64,000 bases of DNA, taken from assembly GCA_004367505.1 (NCBI GenBank), contig SFCB01000005.1, positions 1 through 64,000 on the forward strand, read 5' to 3'. This document shows positions 40,662 through 48,514 of the stretch, piece by piece (the first letter of the stretch is position 1; every line of letters begins with the position of its first letter). The DNA comes from Chloroflexi bacterium OHK40. GTDB taxonomy: Bacteria > Chloroflexota > Chloroflexia > Chloroflexales > Chloroflexaceae. Below the pieces are notes generated by a model. That model did not search any database. It saw only the letters and a program-made list of their open reading frames with translations, and was not told the origin of the DNA. The position numbers and the translations under genes were made by a program.

Positions 40662-42062
40662 GTGAAGATTACGACTGAAAAGCTACCAAAGAGCCTCTTG
40701 TCATTGCAGATCGAGCTCGACAAGGAGCGCTTCGAGCGGGGGCTCGACCAGGCCGCCCGCCGCCTCTCGCAGAAGTACCCCGTCCACGGGTTTCGTCCGG
40801 GCAAAGCCCCGCGCTTTATTATTGAGCGTACCTTCGGCCGCGAGGCGCTGATCGAAGAGGCCACCGAGGATCTGGTGAATAAGGCCTTCCGTGAGGCGCT
40901 GAAGCAGGAGCAGATCGAGCCGGTTGGCCCCGCTAGCCTGCAGAATGTCTCCTCCTCCGACCCGTTCATCTTTGAGGTTCACGTTCCGGTGCAGCCGACG
41001 GTAGATGTCGGCGACTACCGCGCCATCCGGGCCCCGCTAGAGATCGCCGAGGTGGCCGATGATCAGGTCGAGCGGGCGCTCGAGATGATCCGCGACCGCC
41101 ATGTGGTGCTCAAGGAGCTTGATGAGCCTCGCCCCGCCCAGGAGGGCGACCAGCTGCGCGTCCGCCTGGAGACGATCGTCGACGGTGAGCCCCTCGACCA
41201 GCGCGACGAGGACGGTGAGCCCCCCGAGCAGACCCTCGACCTTGTGGAGGGGCGCCTGGTGGACGAGCTCCACGCCGGGTTGCTCGGCGCCAGTGTCGGC
41301 GATGTGAAGGAGATTACCGCCACCATGCCCGATGACCACAGCAACGAGCAGGTGCGCGGCAAAGAGGTCACCTTTAAGGTCGAGGTGCTCGGCATCCAGG
41401 AGCGGCTGCTCCCCGAGTGGGACGATCTGCCCGCCCTCGAGAACTTTGAGGGGACCCTGGAGGACCTGCGCGCGAAGACGCGGGCCGACCTGGAGGCCGC
41501 TGCCCGTAATGCCGCCGAGCGGAAGACCCTCGATAGCTATATCGAGCAACTCGTCGCCCAGACCAGCTACGACATCCCCGATGTGATGGTCCACGATCTG
41601 GCCCACCAGATGCTCCACGACCAGGAGCGCCAGTTCGCGCGCTACGGTATCACGCTCGATCAGATGCTCCAGTACCGTGGGCAGACCCACGAGGAGGCGA
41701 TCGAGGCGCTGGTGCCGGACGCCGAACGCCAGATGAAGGTCACTCTTGCGCTGCGCGAGGTGGTACGCGCCGAGGGCCTCGACATCTCCGATAGCGAGGT
41801 GGAAGCTGAGGTCCGGCGGATGATCCTCGATTACGACGAGGGCGAGCGCGAGAATGTCGCCCAGATCCTCCAGACGCAGCTGCGAGGTACGGTGGCCAAC
41901 TCCGTGCTCGATCGCAAGCTGCGCGAGCGGCTGATCGCGATCGCGAACGGCGAGGCGCCACCAGCGGCGGCCGAGGAGGCCGCCACGGCCTCAGGAGCGG
42001 AGGCCGGCGCGCCCGAGGCGCCAGCTGACTCGCCTGAGGCCGTCGAGAAGACCGCAGAGTAG
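40662..42062 (+). CDS. tig: Trigger factor
   Basis: Trigger factor is the ribosome-bound chaperone and prolyl isomerase. The 466-residue product has the ribosome-binding domain with the signature PVHGFRPGKAPRFIIE (about residues 38-53), a central FKBP domain (about 150-250, EEGDQLRVRLETI... and GKEVTFKVEVLGIQE), and the C-terminal helical arms ending in an Ala/Pro/Glu tail. The start is a GTG at 40662 with GGAG ten bases before it; the longer in-frame extension upstream runs through the promoter and is rejected. clpP and clpX follow, the usual tig-clpP-clpX order. Confidence 0.93.
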   Translation: MKITTEKLPKSLLSLQIELDKERFERGLDQAARRLSQKYPVHGFRPGKAPRFIIERTFGREALIEEATEDLVNKAFREALKQEQIEPVGPASLQNVSSSDPFIFEVHVPVQPTVDVGDYRAIRAPLEIAEVADDQVERALEMIRDRHVVLKELDEPRPAQEGDQLRVRLETIVDGEPLDQRDEDGEPPEQTLDLVEGRLVDELHAGLLGASVGDVKEITATMPDDHSNEQVRGKEVTFKVEVLGIQERLLPEWDDLPALENFEGTLEDLRAKTRADLEAAARNAAERKTLDSYIEQLVAQTSYDIPDVMVHDLAHQMLHDQERQFARYGITLDQMLQYRGQTHEEAIEALVPDAERQMKVTLALREVVRAEGLDISDSEVEAEVRRMILDYDEGERENVAQILQTQLRGTVANSVLDRKLRERLIAIANGEAPPAAAEEAATASGAEAGAPEAPADSPEAVEKTAE

Positions 42063-42125
42063 CCGCGGCCGAACCGTAACACCGGCGCGTTGCACTGTCC
42101 ACGGGCCGGTACAGTTGAGGCAAGC

Positions 42126-42776
42126 ATGATGAACTGGATCTCTCCCCCTGGCCCCTCCTGGGAGCTGCAGCGGCCCGAAAACCTCATCCCCATGGTCGTC
42201 GAGAGCACGAGCCGTGGCGAGCGGGCCTTCGATATCTTCTCGCGCCTGCTCAAGGAGCGGATTATTATCCTCGGCACCCCGATCGAAGACCAGATCGCCA
42301 ACCTGGTGGTGGCCCAGTTGCTCTTCCTGGAGAGCGAAGACCCGGATCGCGACATCTGGCTCTATATCAATAGCCCGGGCGGCTCGGTAACCGCCGGCCT
42401 GGCGATCTACGATACGATGCGCCATATTCGGCCCCACGTGGCGACTGTCTGCCTTGGCATGGCGGCGAGTATGGCTACAATTCTCCTGGCCGGCGGTGAG
42501 AAGGGGAAGCGCTTCAGCCTGCCCAACTCCACTATCCACATGCACCCGGCCCTCGGCGGCTTCCGTGGCTCCGGTCCCGATGTGGAGATCCAGGCCCGGG
42601 AGCTGCTGCGCCTCCAGAACCTCGGCCGTGAGCTGCTGGCCCGCGATACCGGCCAGCCGGTCGAGCGGATTGCCCGTGACTTTGACCGCGATGCTTATAT
42701 GACTCCCGTCCAGGCGAAGGAGTACGGGATTATCGACGAGATCCTCAACCGTGAGGATCTGGCCGAGAAGAAGTAG
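42126..42776 (+). CDS. clpP: ATP-dependent Clp protease proteolytic subunit
   Basis: ClpP forms the two-ring peptidase chamber served by ClpX. The 216-residue product has the catalytic Ser in [16 protein letters not shown], the catalytic His in [11 protein letters not shown] (usually MIHQP; the His is kept) and the Asp in [27 protein letters not shown] and [11 protein letters not shown] are canonical. GAGG precedes two adjacent ATGs (42126 and 42129). The gene is cotranscribed with tig and clpX; a 12-bp inverted repeat lies in the 92-base gap before clpX. Confidence 0.95.
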   Translation: MMNWISPPGPSWELQRPENLIPMVVESTSRGERAFDIFSRLLKERIIILGTPIEDQIANLVVAQLLFLESEDPDRDIWLYINSPGGSVTAGLAIYDTMRHIRPHVATVCLGMAASMATILLAGGEKGKRFSLPNSTIHMHPALGGFRGSGPDVEIQARELLRLQNLGRELLARDTGQPVERIARDFDRDAYMTPVQAKEYGIIDEILNREDLAEKK

Positions 42777-42781
42777 CAGCA

Positions 42782-42856
42782 GAGGAAACAGGCACCAGAG
42801 CCCGGGGACGAACTGTCGGCGCGATCACTCCCCTGTGGCCCGTGGCCTGTTTCCTC
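42782..42856. repeat. 12-bp inverted repeat in the clpP-clpX gap
   Basis: GAGGAAACAGGC at 42782-42793 is perfectly complementary to GCCTGTTTCCTC at 42845-42856. Within the loop GGGGA and TCCCC can pair. The right arm ends about 13 bases before the clpX start, just ahead of its ribosome site. Confidence 0.6.
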
Positions 42857-42868
42857 GGAGACACCCCA

Positions 42869-44173
42869 ATGACCCGTTCCCGCAATACCGGTCGTGGCGC
42901 CTATGTCTGCTCGTTCTGCGGTCGGGGTCAGGATGAGGTCCAACGCCTGATCGCTGGCCCCGGCACCGTGTTCATCTGTGACGAGTGCGTGGCGCTCTGC
43001 AGCGCGATCATCGCCGAGGAAACTGAGCAGCAGATGGCGACCCCTCGCCGCAATGCTCCGCCCGGCCCCGCGCGTCTGCCCACGCCCCGCAAGCTGCGGG
43101 AGAAGCTCGACCAGTATGTCGTTGGGCAGGATCGGGCCAAAGTGGTGCTCTCCGTCGCGGTCTATAACCACTACAAGCGGATCCGCGCCGGCTCCAAGAT
43201 CGACGATATCGAGATCAGCAAGAGCAATATTCTGCTGCTCGGCCCCACCGGCAGCGGCAAGACTTTGCTCGCCCAGACGCTCGCCCGCATTCTCGATGTG
43301 CCCTTCGCGATCGCCGACGCGACCGCCCTCACGGAGGCGGGCTACGTCGGCGAGGATGTGGAGAATATCCTGCTGCGGCTCATCCAGGCCGCCGACGGCG
43401 ATATCGAACGGGCCCAACTCGGGATTATCTACATCGACGAGATCGACAAGATCGCCCGCAAGGCCGATAACCCCTCGATCACCCGCGACGTCTCCGGTGA
43501 AGGGGTCCAGCAGGCTTTGCTCAAGATCCTCGAGGGCGGTGTGGCCCACGTGCCGCCGCTGCCCGGCCGTAAGCATCCCCAGCAGGAATACATCTCCTTC
43601 GATACTACCAATGTGCTCTTCATCTGCGGTGGGGCCTTCGAGGGGATCGAGGAGGTGATCGCCAGGCGCGTGCGTGGTAAGAACCTGATGGGCTTCGGCG
43701 GGCAGAAGGCCGCCGCCACCGCCGATGACCACGCCAGGCTGATCGCGCAGATCAATCCCGATGACCTGATGCGCTACGGCTTTATTCCCGAGTTCATCGG
43801 GCGCCTGCCCGTGGTTGTGGGCCTCGAACCACTCACCCACGAGGCCATGCTGCGGATCCTGACCGAGCCCCGCAATGCCGTGATCAAGCAGTATCAGAAG
43901 CTGCTCGCCCTCGACCATGTGGAGCTCGAGTTTACCTCCGACGGCCTTGAGGCTATCGTCGATCGCGCTATGCAGGCCCGCACCGGCGCCCGCGCTCTGC
44001 GCTCGATCGTCGAGGAGGTGCTGCTGGAGGTGATGTACGAGGTGCCCGCCCAGGAGCATATCGGTCGCTGTATCATCAATGCCGAAGTGGTGACGGGCCG
44101 TGGTCATCCCATTCTCGTGCCCCGCGCCACCGAGCGCCCGGAGTACCGCCGCCGGTTGGACGAAGCTGTGTGA
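42869..44173 (+). CDS. clpX: ATP-dependent Clp protease ATP-binding subunit ClpX
   Basis: ClpX unfolds substrates and feeds ClpP. The 434-residue product has the N-terminal zinc-binding domain ([19 protein letters not shown]), the Walker A loop [14 protein letters not shown], Walker [14 protein letters not shown], sensor and ClpP-docking region (the IGF-type loop is seen as LMGFGGQ), and the RVAARALGKVLEEVL-like ending [20 protein letters not shown]. Length is typical. GGAG eight bases ahead supports the ATG at 42869. Downstream a heptamer hairpin separates it from a response regulator gene. Confidence 0.95.
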   Translation: MTRSRNTGRGAYVCSFCGRGQDEVQRLIAGPGTVFICDECVALCSAIIAEETEQQMATPRRNAPPGPARLPTPRKLREKLDQYVVGQDRAKVVLSVAVYNHYKRIRAGSKIDDIEISKSNILLLGPTGSGKTLLAQTLARILDVPFAIADATALTEAGYVGEDVENILLRLIQAADGDIERAQLGIIYIDEIDKIARKADNPSITRDVSGEGVQQALLKILEGGVAHVPPLPGRKHPQQEYISFDTTNVLFICGGAFEGIEEVIARRVRGKNLMGFGGQKAAATADDHARLIAQINPDDLMRYGFIPEFIGRLPVVVGLEPLTHEAMLRILTEPRNAVIKQYQKLLALDHVELEFTSDGLEAIVDRAMQARTGARALRSIVEEVLLEVMYEVPAQEHIGRCIINAEVVTGRGHPILVPRATERPEYRRRLDEAV

Positions 44174-44175
44174 GG

Positions 44176-44235
44176 GGGCTGAAGGTTGAGGGCTAAAGGC
44201 TCATGTTTCGGCTCTCAGCCCTCAGCGCTCAACCC
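44176..44235. repeat. Heptamer-built inverted repeat after clpX
   Basis: Left arm reads as heptamers GCTGAAG-GTTGAGG-GCTAAAG; GGTTGAGGGCT at 44184-44194 pairs with AGCCCTCA and CTCAACC at 44217-44234, the right arm containing a three-base interruption. It fills the gap between the clpX stop and the response-regulator start. Confidence 0.6.
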
Positions 44236-44241
44236 TACCCT

Positions 44242-44979
44242 ATGCCGCCATTCCGCCGCACATCCGACCGCGCCGCCGAGGAGCCGCAGGCTCCGCGCCG
44301 GATCCTCGTGGCCGATGATGATCCCGCAATCGGCGCGCTGATCCAGTTCACGCTGAAGGATCCGCGCTATGAGTTCATCTCGGTGACCAATGGCCTCGAG
44401 GCGCTCCAGGCTTTCGAGAAGCAGCCCTTCGATGTGGTGATCCTCGATGTGATGATGCCCTACGTCGATGGCTTCGAGGCCTGCCAGCGCATCCGCGAGA
44501 AGAGCGATACGCCGATCATCATCCTGACCGCCCGCGATGGTACCGACGATGTTGTACACGGCTTCGAGCTCGGCGCCGATGATTACATCACCAAGCCCTT
44601 CAAGACGGTCGAATTGATCGCGCGGGTCGAGGCCATCCTCCGCCGTGTGGAGGGCTATAAGTCGCGTCGTGCCCCGCCCATCGTGCGCGTAGGCCCCCTG
44701 GAGATCGATGAGCCCCGCCACCGCGTGACCGTCCGGGGCCAGGAGGTCAACCTTACGCCGATGGAGTTCGAGTTGCTCTACTTCCTCGCCGCCAATGCTG
44801 GCCAGGTCTTCGATCGCGAGACTCTGTTCCGCGAGGTCTGGGGCTATGAGTACGTCGGCGAAACGAATCTGGTGGATGTCTGCGTCCGCCGCCTGCGCGA
44901 GAAGGTTGAGGAAGTCCCCTCCCGTCCGCGCCTGATTGTCACCGTCCGGGGCGTGGGGTACAAACTGGCCGAGGGTTGA
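44242..44979 (+). CDS. OmpR-family response regulator
   Basis: The 245-residue product has a receiver domain (RRILVADDDPAIGALI acidic pocket, phospho-Asp in VVILDVMMPYVDGFE, Thr in IILTARDGTDDV, Lys in DDYITKPFKTVEL) and a winged-helix DNA-binding domain (RVGPLEIDEPRHRV, NLTPMEFELLYFLA, DVCVRRLREKVEEV, VRGVGYKLAEG). No kinase is next to it. The ATG at 44242 gives MPPFRRTSDR; a start 13 codons earlier lies inside the inverted repeat and is less likely. No good ribosome site is seen for either, so the true start may differ. Confidence 0.88.
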   Translation: MPPFRRTSDRAAEEPQAPRRILVADDDPAIGALIQFTLKDPRYEFISVTNGLEALQAFEKQPFDVVILDVMMPYVDGFEACQRIREKSDTPIIILTARDGTDDVVHGFELGADDYITKPFKTVELIARVEAILRRVEGYKSRRAPPIVRVGPLEIDEPRHRVTVRGQEVNLTPMEFELLYFLAANAGQVFDRETLFREVWGYEYVGETNLVDVCVRRLREKVEEVPSRPRLIVTVRGVGYKLAEG

Positions 44980-45040
44980 GCGCCCGCGTGGCGACGGGTG
45001 GGGCCGGAGCGCGAGTCGTCGATTGTCCGTGGAGAGGTTC

Positions 45041-45670
45041 ATGGCGGAACAGGTGCGCGTCTCAACCCATCCGCTGGTGCAGCATAAGCTGGCCCTGCTG
45101 CGCAGTGAGCTCACCGAGCCCAAGAAGTTCCGGGAGTTGGTGCGCGAGATCGCTCAGTTGCTCTTCTACGAGGCCAGCGCGGATCTCGGCCTGGCCCCGC
45201 TGACGGTGCAGACGCCCCTCGCGCCCGCCGAGGGCTATGAGGTGGCTGAGCGGGTCGCGGTGATCCCTATCCTCCGCGCTGGTCTCGGCATGTCGGAGGC
45301 GATCATCGACATCTTGCCGACGGTGCACGTCTGGCACCTGGGCCTCTACCGCGATCACGAGACGCTGCAGCCCGTTACGTACTACAATAAGCTCCCCAAA
45401 GAGCCCGATATCGATCTGTCGATCATTGTTGACCCGATGCTGGCGACCGGCGGGTCGGCCGTGGCGGCGGTTGACATTCTCAAAGCCTGGGGCGCCCGCC
45501 GGATCAAGTTCCTTGGCCTGATCGCTGCCCCGGAAGGTGTGAGTGCGCTGCAGCGGGCTCACCCCGATGTGCCCATCCATCTCGCCGCCATCGACAGCCA
45601 TCTCAACGATCGCGGGTATATTGTGCCTGGCCTCGGCGACGCCGGGGACCGGCAGTTCGGCACTGGCTGA
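45041..45670 (+). CDS. upp: Uracil phosphoribosyltransferase
   Basis: The enzyme salvages uracil to UMP using PRPP. The 209-residue product has THPLVQHKLALLR at the start, IPILRAGLGMSEAIIDILP, the PRPP-binding loop IIVDPMLATGGSAVAAVDIL, and the uracil-binding end DRGYIVPGLGDAGDRQFGTG, all canonical. GGAGAGG lies just before the ATG at 45041. It follows the response regulator closely and precedes the WecA-like gene, with a heptamer hairpin between. Confidence 0.95.
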   Translation: MAEQVRVSTHPLVQHKLALLRSELTEPKKFRELVREIAQLLFYEASADLGLAPLTVQTPLAPAEGYEVAERVAVIPILRAGLGMSEAIIDILPTVHVWHLGLYRDHETLQPVTYYNKLPKEPDIDLSIIVDPMLATGGSAVAAVDILKAWGARRIKFLGLIAAPEGVSALQRAHPDVPIHLAAIDSHLNDRGYIVPGLGDAGDRQFGTG

Positions 45671-45683
45671 TCGCTTCGCGTGT

Positions 45684-45739
45684 GAATGCAAGATGCAACC
45701 ATGGGACCGAAGGCGGGTTGCATGTTGCATGTTGCATTC
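45684..45739. repeat. GTTGCAT heptamer inverted repeat between upp and wecA-like gene
   Basis: The left arm GAATGCAAGATGCAACC (45684-45700) pairs with the right arm GGTTGCAT...GTTGCATTC (45716-45739), in which the heptamer GTTGCAT occurs three times in tandem against two in the left arm. CATGGGA next to the left arm also pairs with TCCCATG, which includes the start codon of the next gene. Confidence 0.65.
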
Positions 45740-45741
45740 CC

Positions 45742-46845
45742 ATGATCACCGCCGCTCTCGCGACCACGTTCTTCGTCGCCTTCGCCGTGACGGCCGTGCT
45801 CACCCCACCGCTGATTCGCCTCAGCCTTCGGGAGGGCTGGGTGGCCGTTCCCGGGCCGCGCCACGTGCATCGCAAGCCTACGCCGACCGTCGGTGGCGTG
45901 GCCATGATCGCCGGTTTTGCCGCGGCGCTACTGCTCAGCTTCGCGCTTGAGCGGCTCGATCCGGCGCTGCGCCGCTCGCCTTTTGAGCACCTGCGGCTCG
46001 GGCTGCTGCTTGCCGGTATGAGCCTGGTGGCGATCGTTAGCCTGATCGACGATCTGCGCGACCTGCCGGCGCTGCCGCGCCTGGCCGTCCACATCGTGGC
46101 GGCGCTGGTGGCGGTGGGCCCCTACCTGTGGGAGCAGACCCTCAACCCCGAGGCGCGGGGGATCGTCCTTACTGCCTTCAACTTCCCCTTTATCGAGCAG
46201 GTGCATCTCCACAACCTCAGCCCCTGGCTGGCGATCGCCGCCACCGTCTTCTGGATCGTCGGGATGCAGAATATGGTCAACTGGGCCGACGGGCTCGATG
46301 GCCTCGCCGGAGGGGTCACGCTGATCGCCGCGACGATCCTGGCGCTCCACACGCTGCGCCTGGAGCCGCCCCAGTTCACCGTGGCGCTGCTGCCGCTGGC
46401 CCTCGCCGGCGCCTGTGCCGGCTTCCTGCCCTTCAATCTGCACCCGGCGCGCACGTTTATGGGCGATGTCGGAGCGATGACGATCGGCTACGTGCTCGGG
46501 GTGAGCGCGATCATCGGCGGCGCCAAGCTCGCCACGGCCCTCCTGGTGATGGGCGTGCCGCTGATCGATATGGCCTGGCTGATCGCCGCGCGCACCCTGC
46601 AGGGCCGCTCGGCCGCCCATGCCGGGCGCGATCATCTGCATCACCGCCTGCTCGATCTCGGACTCACGCAGCGCCAGGTGGTGGCGGTCTACTATGTCGT
46701 CAGCGCCAGCTTCGGGGCGATCGCCCTGCTCGATGTGCCGCCTGTGGCCAAGCTGGCCGCCTTGATCGTGCTTGGCGCCCTGGTACTCGGTTTCATCCTC
46801 TACGCCTCACGCGCCAGGCGCGGCACGGCGCCCCAGAAGATCTAA
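45742..46845 (+). CDS. Undecaprenyl-phosphate sugar-1-phosphate transferase (WecA/TagO/MraY family)
   Basis: The 367-residue polytopic membrane protein moves a sugar 1-phosphate (probably GlcNAc-1-P) onto undecaprenyl phosphate, starting an exported glycan. About ten to eleven hydrophobic segments are seen. Family motifs: HRKPTPTVGGVAM near residue 43, SLIDDLRDLPALPRL with the DDxxD-type acidic pair, MVNWADGLDGLAGG near 190, FMGDVGAMTIG near 240, and the HAGRDHLHHRLLDLGL cytoplasmic loop of the WecA/TagO branch. The start at 45742 overlaps the foot of an inverted repeat. A repeat B unit follows the stop by one base. Confidence 0.9.
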   Translation: MITAALATTFFVAFAVTAVLTPPLIRLSLREGWVAVPGPRHVHRKPTPTVGGVAMIAGFAAALLLSFALERLDPALRRSPFEHLRLGLLLAGMSLVAIVSLIDDLRDLPALPRLAVHIVAALVAVGPYLWEQTLNPEARGIVLTAFNFPFIEQVHLHNLSPWLAIAATVFWIVGMQNMVNWADGLDGLAGGVTLIAATILALHTLRLEPPQFTVALLPLALAGACAGFLPFNLHPARTFMGDVGAMTIGYVLGVSAIIGGAKLATALLVMGVPLIDMAWLIAARTLQGRSAAHAGRDHLHHRLLDLGLTQRQVVAVYYVVSASFGAIALLDVPPVAKLAALIVLGALVLGFILYASRARRGTAPQKI

Positions 46846-46846
46846 G

Positions 46847-46926
46847 ATCAACCCCAGTGTGAGCGGGTGCATGGGAGGTGTTGCGAAGGGGCCTGCGGCC
46901 CCTCCACGCCTCCCCGGCGATGCACG
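46847..46926 (+). repeat. Dispersed repeat family B, copy 2
   Basis: The unit begins ATCAACCCCAGTGTGAGC one base after the TAA of the WecA-like gene and ends CGATGCACG. It parallels the 80-base unit at 18056-18135 over its full length. GGGGCCTGCGGCCCC at 46888-46902 forms a tight hairpin inside. Confidence 0.7.
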
Positions 46927-46938
46927 GCATCGCCGGGG
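46912..46938. terminator. 12-pair hairpin between convergent genes
   Basis: CCCCGGCGATGC at 46912-46923 pairs perfectly with GCATCGCCGGGG at 46927-46938 across a three-base loop. It begins inside repeat B copy 2 and is not present in copy 1. No T-run follows on either side, but the position between convergent genes fits a terminator. Confidence 0.6.
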
Positions 46939-46960
46939 ATTGACATAACACACGAGCGGG

Positions 46961-47032
46961 CCGCAAGCCGATGGCGCTCTGACGCGCTTGAGCCTCTTGC
47001 TGATGGCGCAACCGTTCCGAGGGAATGCGCTA
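46961..47032 (-). repeat. Dispersed repeat family A, copy 2 (supplies a stop codon)
   Basis: On the minus strand the unit begins TAGCGCATTCCCTCGGAACGG and ends CGGCTTGCGG. The leading TAG is the stop codon of the M20 amidohydrolase gene. GCGCGTCAGAGCGCC in its middle is shared with the other copies. Confidence 0.75.
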
Positions 47033-48217
47033 GAGGGCAACCGTGCCCCTGAGGAAACGCAGGGCCGTCTCGGCGAGGATGGCCGCGCCGACCGGCAGGC
47101 AGCGTTCGTCGATGTCGAAGATCGGCGTATGGTGGCCGCGAGGCGTGCCGTCGCCGATGGCCGCGCCGAGGAAGAGCATGGCGCCAGGGGTCTGCTGGGT
47201 CATGTAGGCAAAATCCTCGGCGCCCAGGCCAGCTGGCGAGCGATCGAAGGCATCGGCGCCGAGGAAGTCGCCGGCCACCTGCTCCATCCAGCCGGCCACG
47301 CGGCTGTCGTTCCAGCCGGCGGGGTAGCCCCGCTCAATGCGCAGGCGGTAGTCGCCGCCGTAGCCCCGAGACACGGCGAAGGCCCGCTCCACCTCGGCGA
47401 TCAGTTGCTCGCGCACGGCCGGGCTATAGCTGCGGAGCGTGCCCTGAAGCTCCACCGCGCTGGGGATCACGTTGGTGGCCTCACCACCGCGCACCACGCC
47501 AACACTCACAATCGCGGCCTCGGCCGGGTTGACGCGGCGAGCGCGGATGCCGTAGATCGCGGTGAGCACCGGGATGAGCATAAACACCGGGTCGGTGCCG
47601 TCGTGGGGCGAGGCGCCATGGCCGCCGGTACCGATCACCGTGCCGAAGAAGTCGTCCACGGCGGCGGACGTCCAGCCGTGGAGCACGGCAACCTTCCCGC
47701 AGGGCAGCATGGAATCGACGTGCAGGGCCACCACGGCGTCCACACCCTCCATCACGCCTTCCTCGACCATGCGCAGGCCGCCGGACTTGCCCTCATCGTC
47801 CCACGCCTCCTCCGAGGGCTGGAAGAGCAAACGCACACGGCCACGCAGGCCCTCGGCGGCGAAGCGCTCGCGCAGCAGGTGGGCAGCGCCGAGCAGCATG
47901 GCCGTGTGGGCATCATGGCCGCAGGCGTGCATCACACCCGGGTTCGTGGAGCGGTAGGGCGCCTCGCTGGCCTCCACGATCGGCAGGGCGTCCATGTCGG
48001 CGCGAATGGCGATCGTCGGGCCTTCCGCGTCGCCGAGATCGGCGACGACCCCGGTCTTCGCGACACCTGTGCGCAGGCGAAAGCCGCCGATTTCATGGAG
48101 CGTCTCGGCCACAAGGGCCGCCGTGCGGTGCTCCTGGAAGCTGAGTTCCGGGTGGGTGTGGATGTCTCGGCGAAGACGCACGAGCTCCTCCGCGAGGGCC
48201 TGGGCACGCTCGAGCAT
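47030..48217 (-). CDS. M20-family amidohydrolase (hippurate hydrolase / N-acyl-amino-acid deacylase type)
   Basis: The 395-residue metallopeptidase-fold enzyme hydrolyses an N-acyl or amide bond. It shows LRRDIHTHPELSFQEHRTA at the start, metal-ligand motifs ADMDALPI and MHACGHDAHTAMLLGAA, FQPSEE with the general-base Glu pair, and the dimerisation domain. GAEDFAYM and a final GHHTPIFDIDERCL supply further metal residues. AAGGAG before the ATG at 48217 sets the start; a much longer open frame continuing upstream is only antisense to fabF. Its stop lies within a dispersed repeat. It is divergent from fabF. Confidence 0.9.
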   Translation of the reverse strand: MLERAQALAEELVRLRRDIHTHPELSFQEHRTAALVAETLHEIGGFRLRTGVAKTGVVADLGDAEGPTIAIRADMDALPIVEASEAPYRSTNPGVMHACGHDAHTAMLLGAAHLLRERFAAEGLRGRVRLLFQPSEEAWDDEGKSGGLRMVEEGVMEGVDAVVALHVDSMLPCGKVAVLHGWTSAAVDDFFGTVIGTGGHGASPHDGTDPVFMLIPVLTAIYGIRARRVNPAEAAIVSVGVVRGGEATNVIPSAVELQGTLRSYSPAVREQLIAEVERAFAVSRGYGGDYRLRIERGYPAGWNDSRVAGWMEQVAGDFLGADAFDRSPAGLGAEDFAYMTQQTPGAMLFLGAAIGDGTPRGHHTPIFDIDERCLPVGAAILAETALRFLRGTVAL

Positions 48218-48310
48218 GGGGGCTCCTTGTGAGTCGTTGATCTGCCTTACCGGGTTGGCAGGCCAGGGGCCAGGCGACGGCCACCATCCCGGAGGCGCGC
48301 TGTGCCGAGC

Positions 48311-48347
48311 AGTATACCACTGGTGGCTGAGTGCGCCGTGGTATAAT
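48311..48347. promoter_or_regulatory. Divergent extended -10 promoters (amidohydrolase and fabF)
   Basis: A leftward TGGTATACT occupies 48311-48319 and a rightward TGGTATAAT occupies 48339-48347; both have the extended -10 TG. They serve the M20 gene (leader about 90 bases) and fabF (leader about 160 bases). No -35 boxes are clear. The rest of the 297-base gap shows no gene. Confidence 0.55.
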
Positions 48348-48514
48348 GCGCACCTGTGAGCGGTGCCCAGTTCGGGGTGGGCTCTGGTGGCGCAGGCTCC
48401 TGATGTGATAGCGCTCCAGGCCGCCCCGCTTTGGTGGTGCAGCGCCGGTGCAGCCACGGTTACGGGGAGTGCTTCGGGGCCTGCGGGTGCGGTGCGAGTG
48501 AAGGAGGGCCAGGG

